Source: an uncultured Bradyrhizobium sp. (GTDB taxonomy: Bacteria; Pseudomonadota; Alphaproteobacteria; Rhizobiales; Xanthobacteraceae). From it: DNA of 44,531 nt. The DNA lies in assembly GCF_936928535.1 (NCBI RefSeq), contig NZ_CAKZHY010000144.1:1-44531 (forward strand). Direction: 5' to 3'. Of this stretch, positions 18,967 through 25,546 are shown one piece after another; the stretch's first letter is position 1; the number at the start of each line of letters is the position of its first letter. Both the position numbers and the translations under genes were made by a program. Below the pieces are notes generated by a model, which searched no databases, was not told where the DNA came from, and was given only the letters and a program-made list of their open reading frames with translations.

Positions 18967-19539
18967 TCACGGCGCTTCCGGCAGCCCGCCGGCGGGCGCA
19001 CCATACTTGATCTGGCGATATTCGGGATACCATTTGGTGAAGTAGATCGCGCTGTTGCGGGCGGCGAAGGCGACCGCGAGGCCCGACCAGACCGGCAGGC
19101 CGGGGAAGTAGAGCAGCACGATGTTGGCAGCCATCATCAGCAGGGCGGCGACGGTCCATGCAGCGGTGATGATGTAGTTGGCGGTGAGGAAGCCGGGCAT
19201 TGCCGCGGTCTCGGCCGGAACGGATTCGATCGCGTATTGCAGCGTGAAGGGCCGGCGCGCCAGCATCGAGCCGAGCGAGATGACGAAGATTCCGATATCG
19301 ACCGAGAGCTTGACGCCGAGCACACTGAGCGCGGGGTGCAGCACGAGGAAGAGGCCGATGCCTGCGAACAGGATCGCCGAGCCAGCGGCCAGGATCTTCA
19401 CCGAGCGGCCGCGCACGAGGTCGATCGCGATCGTGGCGAGACAGATCGCGGAGCCCGCGAACACGGCTGTCGTCGCCGAGGTCATGAACATCAGGGCGGT
19501 GTAGACGCCGTAGGGGGCAAGGATCAGGAAGATCGTCAT
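18967..19539 (-). CDS. Integral membrane protein, first gene of the two-gene operon
   Basis: The 190-residue protein has five or six membrane helices (MTIFLILAPYGVYTALMFMTSATTAVFAGSAICL, then repeated hydrophobic segments). Its size and layout are similar to the downstream septation-like protein (VDIGIFVISLGSMLARRPFTLQYAIESV, YFTKWYPEYRQIKYG), suggesting distant paralogy. It starts 8 bp from an AATCTTTAC-type operator, which therefore overlaps its ribosome-binding region. Function is unknown; co-regulation with a carotenoid oxygenase is inferred from the shared operators. Confidence 0.75.
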   Translation of the reverse strand: MTIFLILAPYGVYTALMFMTSATTAVFAGSAICLATIAIDLVRGRSVKILAAGSAILFAGIGLFLVLHPALSVLGVKLSVDIGIFVISLGSMLARRPFTLQYAIESVPAETAAMPGFLTANYIITAAWTVAALLMMAANIVLLYFPGLPVWSGLAVAFAARNSAIYFTKWYPEYRQIKYGAPAGGLPEAP

Positions 19540-19547
19540 GGCGCACC

Positions 19548-19568
19548 AATCTTTACGATGTCAAGATT
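19548..19568. promoter_or_regulatory. TetR-type operator, site A
   Basis: Half-sites AATCTTTAC and GTCAAGATT are separated by 3 bp (GAT), an imperfect 21-bp palindrome. It is 8 bp upstream of the ATG at 19539. It matches sites B, C and D. Confidence 0.75.
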
Positions 19569-19599
19569 GATAGTTCAGCGCCGGCACCTGGTCAAGCAA

Positions 19600-19620
19600 A
19601 ATCTTTACAGTGTCAAAATG
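19600..19620. promoter_or_regulatory. TetR-type operator, site B
   Basis: Half-sites AATCTTTAC and GTCAAAATG are separated by AGT. It is centred 52 bp upstream of site A and overlaps the stop codon of the MAPEG gene (TAA at 19605-19607). It is placed to control the 19539 operon. Confidence 0.7.
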
Positions 19621-20087
19621 ACGTGAATGATCTGTAAAAATTCAATTGTTGCAATGGCTTGATCCGATGCTTCGTCGGCCATGGCGGCCCAGGGCAGGCG
19701 CGACAGGATGGTCAGCGCGCAGGCGATCAGAAGGCCGATGGTCAGGAAGATGCTGCCGGCCCGGCAAATCGTGAATTTGAGCGAGCCCGGCGTTGCGTAC
19801 ATGCCGAGCGGATGCAGCAGTCGCGAGAGCAGAAGCGTGCCCATCAACAGGTGAACGCGCAAGGGCGATGCGCCGGACATTTCGAGCACCGCGACCATCA
19901 GCGTGATGATGGGGACGTATTCCATGAAATTGCCATGGGCCCGGATCGCGCTGCGCAGGCTTTCGCTGCCGCCGTCGTTGAAAGGCGCCTTGCTGCTCCG
20001 TCGCAGCCGGATGACCTGCAATGCGAGTGCGGCGTAGATCAGCGCAAGGATGGCGAGGTAGTTCGCGGTGATCGCGGGGACGTGCAT
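19605..20087 (-). CDS. MAPEG-family membrane protein
   Basis: The 160-residue protein has four membrane helices. The MAPEG pattern is ALQVIRLRRSSKAPFNDGGSESLRSAIRAHGNFMEYVPIITLMVAVLEMSG (about residues 20-70), where R..HGN..EYVP is the family signature, then LLLSRLLHPLGMY. MAPEG proteins are membrane glutathione transferases or relatives. The start at 20087 is preceded by GGAGGG at 7 nt. It lies downstream of the carotenoid oxygenase on the same strand with a palindromic repeat between, so co-transcription is possible. Its stop lies inside operator site B. Confidence 0.88.
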   Translation of the reverse strand: MHVPAITANYLAILALIYAALALQVIRLRRSSKAPFNDGGSESLRSAIRAHGNFMEYVPIITLMVAVLEMSGASPLRVHLLMGTLLLSRLLHPLGMYATPGSLKFTICRAGSIFLTIGLLIACALTILSRLPWAAMADEASDQAIATIEFLQIIHVILTL

Positions 20088-20106
20088 GCGTGGCCCTCCA
20101 TGCGCT

Positions 20107-20147
20107 GTCATTCCGGGCTCGCGTCATCTGGCGCGCTCCGGAATGAC
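20107..20147. repeat. Short dispersed palindrome (GTCATTCCGG family)
   Basis: GTCATTCCGG and CCGGAATGAC (with one base variation) bracket a 21-bp centre. It sits between the carotenoid oxygenase and MAPEG genes and is related to the longer element at 17872-17979. Confidence 0.75.
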
Positions 20148-20153
20148 CAAGAA

Positions 20154-21551
20154 CTACGCCGCTCCCACCCAATTGCCGTGGAAGCCGTCGGGGACGCGAT
20201 GGCCGAGCTGCACCAGCGCGGCGGGGCCGGCTTCGATGTCGGTGGCGTTGAACACGGCGAGGTCGCTGCGGTTCTCCCGCGCGCGCCAGACCACCGCCAG
20301 CAGCCAGCCGTCGCCTTCCGCCGCATCCTTCGATCGCTCGACGAACACAGGCTCGGAGATGGTGTCGCCCGCCGGAAGCAGATACTGGCCGAGCCGCTGT
20401 CCCGTGCCGTCGACATGAACGATGCCGGACAAAGCGCCGAACATCGGCAGCCGCGGATTGGCGCAGGCGTACCAGCCGTGGCGGCTCTTCAGGCCGGCGC
20501 GGCGATCATCAATGCGCGGGAATTCGCCGGTGAGATCGTCCAGATAAGTCTGCTGGAAGCGGTCGGTATTGCCGGAGAGGTCGAAGGTCCAGCGGCAGTG
20601 GCGGGCGCGCGATTTCTCCGGATCCGTCGGCCGTCCGTCGGGATGCGGAAACAGCGGGGCCTGCTCGAACTGCATGACGTCGGCGACGATGCGGTCGCCG
20701 TCCTCCCACGCATTCATGACATGGAAGACGTAACAGGCCTCGGCGCGGAACCAGACGATGTCCTTTGCCGTGCCGCTGCGCTTCATCACGCCGACATAAG
20801 CACCTTTCTCAGGCTCCCACGCATAAGGCGGCTTGCCGTTCATCGCGCGCTCCATGCTGCCGGTGAGAGGCAGGATGGGAAACAGCACGTGATTCTCGGT
20901 GACGATGAAGTCGTGCACCATGCTGGCATAGGGCGTCTCGAAGCGCTCGAAGCGCGTCACCTTGCCGCCGGCATCGATCGATCCGTAGGAGAGGGCAGGC
21001 GTCAGCGGGCCCGCCGCGTTGTAGCCGAAGAACACGAGCTCGCCCGTCACGGGATCGATCTTCGGATGCGCGGTGAATGGGCCGGCGACGCGGCCCTGAT
21101 AATTGTTGTAGCCGCGCGTTACCAGCGTGCCGGGCTCGATCTCGGTCGGCAGATGCCCTTCTTCAAGCGCGAGGAGCTTGCCGGCATGGAAGATGATGTT
21201 GGTGTTGGCGACGCCGCCGTCGGTGAGATCAGTGGGCGCATCCGGCAGCTTGCGTCCGAAGCCGCCGAACAGCGCGCGGCCGGCATCGTGCTCGGCAAGC
21301 CATTTCGGAGTGCGTACCCATCGATTGCGGTAAGAGGCGCGTCCTTCCTCGAGATGAAAGGCGTGCAGCATGCCGTCGCCGACGAACCAGTGTGCGCCGG
21401 GAGAGTCGAACTGCGGATTGGGACCATTGCGATAGAGCGTGCCGTTCAGCTCGCGCGGCAATTCGCCGACGATCTTGAGGAAAGGCGCGTCCGCCTCGAA
21501 CGGGATCGGTGCGATATTGTTGCGGCGCTCGGCCAAGGCGTCCTGCTGCAC
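20154..21551 (-). CDS. Carotenoid (apocarotenoid/stilbene) cleavage oxygenase
   Basis: The 465-residue member of the RPE65/carotenoid oxygenase family uses a four-His non-haem Fe(II) centre to split C=C bonds. Candidate iron ligands are in FTAHPKIDP, SMVHDFIVTENH, CYVFHVMNAWEDGD and, near the C-terminus, VPDGFHGNW. The N-terminal PRELNGTLYRNGPNPQF motif is typical. The frame is open to 21614, but that extension translates operator site C. The GTG at 21551 with GGGGAGGGA 7 nt upstream is the better start. The substrate (carotenoid, apocarotenal or lignostilbene) cannot be told from sequence. It is divergent from the TetR regulator. Confidence 0.92.
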   Translation of the reverse strand: MQQDALAERRNNIAPIPFEADAPFLKIVGELPRELNGTLYRNGPNPQFDSPGAHWFVGDGMLHAFHLEEGRASYRNRWVRTPKWLAEHDAGRALFGGFGRKLPDAPTDLTDGGVANTNIIFHAGKLLALEEGHLPTEIEPGTLVTRGYNNYQGRVAGPFTAHPKIDPVTGELVFFGYNAAGPLTPALSYGSIDAGGKVTRFERFETPYASMVHDFIVTENHVLFPILPLTGSMERAMNGKPPYAWEPEKGAYVGVMKRSGTAKDIVWFRAEACYVFHVMNAWEDGDRIVADVMQFEQAPLFPHPDGRPTDPEKSRARHCRWTFDLSGNTDRFQQTYLDDLTGEFPRIDDRRAGLKSRHGWYACANPRLPMFGALSGIVHVDGTGQRLGQYLLPAGDTISEPVFVERSKDAAEGDGWLLAVVWRARENRSDLAVFNATDIEAGPAALVQLGHRVPDGFHGNWVGAA

Positions 21552-21565
21552 GGCGTATCCCTCCC

Positions 21566-21586
21566 CATCTTTACATCGTAAAGATG
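21566..21586. promoter_or_regulatory. TetR-type operator, site C (perfect palindrome)
   Basis: CATCTTTAC and GTAAAGATG are perfect inverted 9-bp half-sites around ATC. It is 14 bp before the GTG start of the carotenoid oxygenase gene and is the best copy of the motif in the window. Confidence 0.85.
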
Positions 21587-21618
21587 CCTTAGGGCCAGAT
21601 GCGACTTCCGTCAAGTGA

Positions 21619-21639
21619 AATCTTTACACTGTCAATATT
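21619..21639. promoter_or_regulatory. TetR-type operator, site D
   Basis: AATCTTTAC and GTCAATATT are separated by ACT. It is 18 bp before the TetR-family ATG, suggesting autoregulation. The centre-to-centre distance to site C is 53 bp, the same to one base as that between A and B (52 bp). Confidence 0.8.
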
Positions 21640-21657
21640 GCGTCATATAGCTTGCAA

Positions 21658-22398
21658 ATGGCCAAGAGTATCACCAAGAGCAACACCAAGGGCGAAACGG
21701 CGCATAGACCGCGCGGCCCCAAAAAGACCTCACCGGCGTCCCGTCCCGCCCGCCGCGCGGCGAGCGCAAAGACCGAGACGCCCTATCATCACGGCGCCCT
21801 GCGCGAGGCGCTGCTCCAGGCGGCCGAACGGGTGCTGGAGCGCGACGGGCTCCCCGGCCTGACGCTGCGCGCCGTGGCGCGCGAGGCCGGCGTCTCGCAT
21901 GCGGCGCCGACCCATCATTTCGGCGACCTCACCGGTCTCGTAAGCGAGCTCGCGGCGATCGGCTTCCGCCAGTTCAATGCGGCGATGGCCGCGTCCTGCG
22001 ATGCGGCCACCTCGCCGCTCGAGCGGGCACTGGCGCGGCCCAAGGCCTATGTCGCCTATGCCCAGGCGCATCCCGGCATGTATGGCCTGATGTTCCGCAC
22101 CGAGCGGCTCGACTATTCCAGGCCGTCGTTGCACGAGGCCGCGGAATCCTCCTTTGCCGGGCTTGCCAATGCCATCAGCGTGATGCGGCAGGAGCCGATC
22201 AGCGGCAATGCGCTGACCATCGAGCAGGGGGCCGCGATCGCGCGTGCCTGGTCGATGGTGCATGGCTTCACCATGCTGCTGCTGGACGGACGGCTCGAGG
22301 ACATCCTGGAGCGGCTGCCTGCGGGCACGACGGCGGAGCAGCTTCTGGAAGCGATCCTGAAGTCGACGGTGGCGGGACGGTTGCCGACCAACACCTGA
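21658..22398 (+). CDS. TetR/AcrR-family repressor of the carotenoid-oxygenase regulon
   Basis: The 246-residue protein has a basic disordered N-tail (MAKSITKSNTKGETAHRPRGPKK...). The TetR DNA-binding domain spans about 42-95 (LREALLQAAERVLERDGLPGLTLRAVAREAGVSHAAPTHHFGD), with helix-turn-helix VAREAGVSHAAPTHHF. A ligand-binding domain of the WHG-like type follows (YAQAHPGMYGLMFRTERLD). It is divergent from the carotenoid oxygenase, with two operators between. The ATG at 21658 is used; an in-frame TTG two codons earlier lacks support. Repressor function and ligand are inferred. Confidence 0.88.
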   Translation: MAKSITKSNTKGETAHRPRGPKKTSPASRPARRAASAKTETPYHHGALREALLQAAERVLERDGLPGLTLRAVAREAGVSHAAPTHHFGDLTGLVSELAAIGFRQFNAAMAASCDAATSPLERALARPKAYVAYAQAHPGMYGLMFRTERLDYSRPSLHEAAESSFAGLANAISVMRQEPISGNALTIEQGAAIARAWSMVHGFTMLLLDGRLEDILERLPAGTTAEQLLEAILKSTVAGRLPTNT

Positions 22399-22457
22399 TC
22401 GAAAGAAGCGTCCGCTGTTCGTTGTGAACCCTTGCCATGCTCGGGCGTTGAGGCCCC

Positions 22458-22757
22458 ATGGCAAGATCACCGCGCGCGCCCTGGAAGCGTTCAAATCCGC
22501 GCAAACAGGCGGGCAAGACATCCAAACATCTCACCTCCGCGCAAAAATCGGCCGCCAAGGCGCGCGCCCGCCGCGCCGGCCGCCGCTATCCCAACCTCGT
22601 GGACAACATGCGCATGGCAGCGAAGAAAAGCACCAAGGGGAAAGCCTCAAAGTCCACTCGGAAGACAGCGAAGAAGACGCGCAAGACCGCTGCGCGCAAA
22701 ACCACCGCGCGGAAAACTGCAAAGGGCCGCCGGAAAAAGATCCGCGCGGTGGCCTGA
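22458..22757 (+). CDS. Lys/Ala/Arg-rich histone-H1-like small protein (upstream frame)
   Basis: The 99-residue, extremely basic protein opens with a conserved-looking segment (PWKRSNPRKQAGKTSKHLTSAQKSAAKARARRAGRRYPNLVDNMR, about residues 8-52). It then has a KKSTKGKASKSTRKTAKKTRKTAARKTTARKTAK-type tail resembling eukaryotic H1 or bacterial Hc1/AlgP-like tails. It has a GAGG ribosome site. The frame ends at 22757, but homologous-looking sequence goes on in the -1 frame. A slippery G-AAA-AAG lies at about 22733-22739. It is adjacent to a SET-domain methyltransferase gene. DNA or RNA binding is inferred from charge. Confidence 0.7.
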   Translation: MARSPRAPWKRSNPRKQAGKTSKHLTSAQKSAAKARARRAGRRYPNLVDNMRMAAKKSTKGKASKSTRKTAKKTRKTAARKTTARKTAKGRRKKIRAVA

Positions 22758-23062
22758 CCGCGGCAGGCCGCAAAGCCTTTGCACGCAAGCAGGGTGCGCA
22801 TTTGCGGCCCGGCGTGACCAAGCGGGACTCCGAGATGACGCCGCAGGAGATGCGGCGCAAGGGCAGCTGGGCGGTGCGCTTCTACGGTCGCGCGAAGCTG
22901 CCAGCTCTGGTCGATGCCAGGGGGCGGCCAAGGCGGCACGCGCTGTCCGCTCATGCCTGGGGCGAGCCGGTGCCGAAGACCGTGGCTGCCGCGCGGCGCA
23001 TCGCGGCCAGGGGTGAGCGTCTGCTGGCGCGGTATCGGCGTATCAAGGACAGAGCCGAGTGA
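22731..23062 (+). CDS. Downstream (-1) frame of the H1-like gene, conserved C-terminal domain
   Basis: From the A-rich run at 22733-22738 the -1 frame reads EKDPRGGLTAAGRKAFARKQGAHLRPGV, then EMTPQEMRRKGSWAVRFYGR, ALSAHAWGEPVPKTVAAARRIAARGERLL, and stops at 23062. This looks like a known small bacterial domain (I recall it as DUF6321, unverified). Its GGLTAAGRKAF beginning lies before any good start codon in the frame; the first are GTG 22814 and ATG 22834. So it is either reached by -1 frameshifting from the upstream ORF, split by a mutation, or an assembly error. Start given as the junction, not a start codon. Confidence 0.6.
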
Positions 23063-23221
23063 CATGCGGGATGCCGCGGAACTCGCGGCCCTGCACATTC
23101 TTCACTGTGGGCAAGCACCAGGCGTGACGGGGATGGGCCTGACAGCGGCGCGGAATCGTTCTAGAAGAGCGGCTTCGTTCGGGCTCAAGCAGCCCGGTCC
23201 GCGTCCTCTTTACACTTGATC

Positions 23222-23788
23222 ATGCCAGCCATCGCTCCCCGCAAAGCCTATCGCGTCGGCCGTTCCAAGACCGGACTTGGCCTCTTCGCCACCATGCCGA
23301 TCAAGAAGGGCACAAGGATCATCCGTTATTTCGGTCCGATCCTGGACTGCCGAATTCCCGGGCAGGACGAGATCGAGAACAAATATCTGTTCGAGCTCAA
23401 CGGCCGCTGGACCATCGACGGCTCGGTGCGCAAGAACCTCGCCCGCTACATCAACCATTCCTGCCGGCCGAACGCGGAATCTGATGTCCGTCCACGCGAG
23501 CGTAAGGTGTTCATCCGCGCCATCAAGAACATCGAGCCGGGCGACGAGATCAACTACGACTACGGAACGGACTATTTCAAAGCCTATCTGAAGCCGATCG
23601 GCTGCAAGTGCCCCTCCTGCGAAGCCAAGCGCAAGAAGCAGCGCGCGGAGGCCCGCGCCGAACGCGCCAAGGTGAAAGCCCGCGCGGAGCGCAAGGCGCA
23701 GAAGGCCGGCGCGAAAACCACCGCCGCGAAAAAGAAGAAGCTGAACGGCAAGCATTTTGCCGGCAAGGTCGGCCGGGCGAAGGCGTAG
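23222..23788 (+). CDS. SET-domain protein-lysine methyltransferase
   Basis: The 188-residue protein is mostly a compact SET domain (about 5-125): VGRSKTGLGLFATMPIKKGTRIIRYFG, pseudoknot motifs YINHSCRPNAE (Asn78-His79-Ser80-Cys81) and GDEINYDYGTDYF. A post-SET-like zinc cluster GCKCPSC (Cys128, Cys130, Cys133) is expected to join Cys81. A basic Lys/Ala/Arg tail (about 138-188) follows. SET enzymes methylate protein lysines using S-adenosylmethionine. Bacterial SET proteins can methylate histone-like or ribosomal proteins. The neighbour on the same strand is an H1-like Lys-rich protein. ATG 23222 chosen; a TTG two codons earlier is unlikely. Confidence 0.9.
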   Translation: MPAIAPRKAYRVGRSKTGLGLFATMPIKKGTRIIRYFGPILDCRIPGQDEIENKYLFELNGRWTIDGSVRKNLARYINHSCRPNAESDVRPRERKVFIRAIKNIEPGDEINYDYGTDYFKAYLKPIGCKCPSCEAKRKKQRAEARAERAKVKARAERKAQKAGAKTTAAKKKKLNGKHFAGKVGRAKA

Positions 23789-23947
23789 TCCCGGCGCGAC
23801 AGCCGCCGGCTTCCACGACAGTCCCTGATTGCTCATCAAGACTGCCGCTGCTCCTTCCGCCGCGGCGCGGACGCCTCGTGTGAGCTGCCCGGAGCGCGTG
23901 TCAGCGCCCGGGCTATCAGCTCGAAGCGAGCAGCGTTGCAACATATT

Positions 23948-24024
23948 CGTCATTGCGAGCGCAGCGAAGCAATCCAGAGACTCTCTGCGGGGAGATTCTG
24001 AACTGCTTCCCCGCCGCAATGACG
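23948..24024. repeat. Dispersed palindrome (CGTCATTGCGAGCG family)
   Basis: CGTCATTGCGAGCG...GAAGCAATCCAGA on the left pairs imperfectly with TCTGAACTGCTTCCCCGCCGCAATGACG on the right. It is the same family as 1844-1924. It fills most of the gap between the SET gene and the convergent membrane-protein gene; 23789-23947 shows nothing else. Confidence 0.8.
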
Positions 24025-24030
24025 AGAGCA

Positions 24031-24429
24031 TCACGCCGCCAGCGCGCTCCCGCTCTTGCGGAGGCCCAGATACTGCAGCTCGGCGAATACGCCGGTCGCG
24101 ATCGCCTGCGCCACCACCATGAGCTCGCCGGCGAGGTTCGGCGACACCGCGCCCGAGAACAACAGTGCGATGCTGCCGACCGTCCAGGCGGCGTTGCCGA
24201 CCACAACCAGCAGCACCAGCGGCTTCGGCACCATCGTGCGCGAAGCAAGCCAGCCGACCAGCGCGGTGTAGGCGATCAGGAACAGGCCGGTTTCACGCAG
24301 CAGCGCCTCGGGCAGATTGAACAGGGTGGCGAATGCACCGGTACCAAAAGTGAAGCCGAGCGCGGCGATGCCGCTGAAGACAGCGTCGGCGAGCAGGGCG
24401 CGGCGCAGGAAGGTGGATGCGTCGATCAT
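24031..24429 (-). CDS. Four-helix integral membrane protein, second gene of operator-controlled operon
   Basis: The 132-residue protein has four predicted membrane helices (about 8-30, 42-62, 70-92 and 100-122), with DASTFLRRALLADAVFSGIAALGF and NLPEALLRETGLFLIAYTALVGWLASR. AGGAG precedes the ATG at 24429. It follows the gene ending at 24471 by 41 bp, so both are probably transcribed from the operator at 24741-24757. I do not recognise a function. Confidence 0.75.
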   Translation of the reverse strand: MIDASTFLRRALLADAVFSGIAALGFTFGTGAFATLFNLPEALLRETGLFLIAYTALVGWLASRTMVPKPLVLLVVVGNAAWTVGSIALLFSGAVSPNLAGELMVVAQAIATGVFAELQYLGLRKSGSALAA

Positions 24430-24470
24430 CAGGGGTCTCCTTGGTTGGGGGCTTGGGAAACTCGATGCCT

Positions 24471-24692
24471 TCAGCGCCACCAGGCGCGGAGCAGGCGGGC
24501 AAGGCGGGAAGGGCAGAGGCTCTTGCCGACGCTGTGCTCGAAGGCCGTGACGTGTGCGACGACATAGTCGCCGGTCGAATGCACCAGCGGTTCCGGCATG
24601 TTGAGGCTGCGCGCAAGCATCCGGGTCGCGAACGCCATCGCCCAGGGAAGAAGGTGGTCTGCAAGGGTGCGGTAGAGCAGCAGCGCGATCAT
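24471..24692 (-). CDS. Small hypothetical protein, first gene of operator-controlled operon
   Basis: The 73-residue protein MIALLLYRTLADHLLPWAMAFATRMLARSL... has a hydrophobic or amphipathic N-terminal half and the segment NMPEPLVHSTGDYVVAHVTAFEHSVGKSL. Two ATGs are possible (24698 and 24692). AGGAG abuts the first with no spacing and is 6 nt from the second, so 24692 is chosen. An ATTACC...GGTAAT operator lies 49 bp upstream. Function is unknown. Confidence 0.65.
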   Translation of the reverse strand: MIALLLYRTLADHLLPWAMAFATRMLARSLNMPEPLVHSTGDYVVAHVTAFEHSVGKSLCPSRLARLLRAWWR

Positions 24693-24740
24693 GGTCATCT
24701 CCTGTGCTCAGGAAGATGCGCCGGTCGCGGGCCCAAATCG

Positions 24741-24757
24741 ATTACCTCGCGGGTAAT
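24741..24757. promoter_or_regulatory. ATTACCTCGCGGGTAAT operator upstream of the 24692 operon
   Basis: This 17-bp palindrome differs by one central base from the one before the XRE/MmyB-like regulator (26805-26821). It is placed 49 bp before the 24692 ATG. It probably binds that regulator. Confidence 0.8.
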
Positions 24758-24849
24758 GGCGAGCGCGAGGCGGAGGGCCCGTCACAGTGGGCGGCTGGCA
24801 CCCACTTTTAACCAATCGGGTTGCCGGAAAAAAAAATTTGAGGCCGGGC

Positions 24850-24877
24850 CTTGAAACTTTTCTCCCGCTCCTAAATT
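24850..24877 (+). promoter_or_regulatory. RpoH (sigma-32)-like promoter of hsp20
   Basis: CTTGAA at 24850-24855 and CCTAAATT at 24870-24877, 14 bp apart, fit the heat-shock promoter form CTTGAA-N11..16-CCNNAT. Transcription would start near 24885, giving a leader of about 110 nt. This is the right size for a ROSE element. Confidence 0.6.
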
Positions 24878-24884
24878 TTTTGCT

Positions 24885-24996
24885 CGTCGCCATCGTGGCG
24901 GCCGGGATGCCTTCAGGGTCCCGCGAATTGAGACGGGCGCCGGCGGTGTCCGGAGCCTGCTCGTACCCATCTTGCTCTTTGGAGGACTTGGATATG
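24885..24996 (+). promoter_or_regulatory. ROSE-type RNA thermometer in hsp20 leader
   Basis: The leader contains several GC-rich hairpins (for example GCCATCGTGGC) and ends with the diagnostic segment: TTGCT at 24972-24976, then GGAGGA at 24981-24986, then ATG at 24994. In ROSE elements the UUGCU stretch pairs with the Shine-Dalgarno sequence through a bulged G and melts on heating. Bradyrhizobium small heat-shock genes are the classic carriers. The 5' limit is approximate. Confidence 0.82.
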
Positions 24997-25446
24997 AGGT
25001 ATGATTGGACTCCCCTCTGGAGGTCGACCATCGGATTCGACCGCCTTTTTGACGCTCTCGACGAGGTCCAGCGGACCGCCGAAGAGAGCTATCCTCCCTA
25101 CAATATCGAACGTCTCGACGAAAACCGCTTCCAGATCACGGTGGCGCTCGCCGGCTTCACGTCGGAAGAGGTTTCGTTGACCAGCGAACAGAACGTCCTG
25201 ACGCTCGAAGGCCGCAAGGCGGACAAGGAAGGCAAGACCTTCCTGCACCGTGGCATCTCGACCCGCAATTTCAAGCGCCAGTTCACCCTGGCCGACCATG
25301 TCGAGGTCAAGGGCGCCCGCTTCGAGAACGGTCTGCTTTTTGTCGACCTGCAGCGAGAGATCCCCGAAGCGATGAAGCCGCGCCGCATCGCCATCAACGG
25401 CACCTCGCCGAGCAATTTGACCCAGATCGAAGCCAAAGCTGCCTGA
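24994..25446 (+). CDS. Small heat-shock protein, Hsp20/IbpA class A type
   Basis: The 150-residue protein has an N-terminal MRYDWTPLWRSTIGFDRLFDALDE segment, typical of class A rhizobial sHsps. The alpha-crystallin domain spans about 30-125 (YPPYNIERLDENRFQITVALAGFTSEEVSLT, FENGLLFVDLQREIPEAMKPRRIAI); the GLL in that last segment is the sHsp G-x-L motif, and a short C-tail follows. It binds unfolding proteins in large oligomers. Control is probably dual: an RpoH-like promoter and a ROSE thermometer in the leader. The start is fixed by the ROSE Shine-Dalgarno sequence. Confidence 0.95.
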   Translation: MRYDWTPLWRSTIGFDRLFDALDEVQRTAEESYPPYNIERLDENRFQITVALAGFTSEEVSLTSEQNVLTLEGRKADKEGKTFLHRGISTRNFKRQFTLADHVEVKGARFENGLLFVDLQREIPEAMKPRRIAINGTSPSNLTQIEAKAA

Positions 25447-25546
25447 ACTTCAAGGCCGCTTGAACGCATCGGGCATTTCGTGAAGACCAAAGCCGCGCGG
25501 GCGTCCGCGCGGCCATCCTCAACTCGTCCCGATCTTGGAGGCTCCC

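Noticed and set aside
19659..21581. A 640-codon rightward frame opposite the carotenoid oxygenase
   Set aside because: The minus strand carries conserved oxygenase histidines and a GTG start with a strong ribosome site; the plus frame is its shadow.
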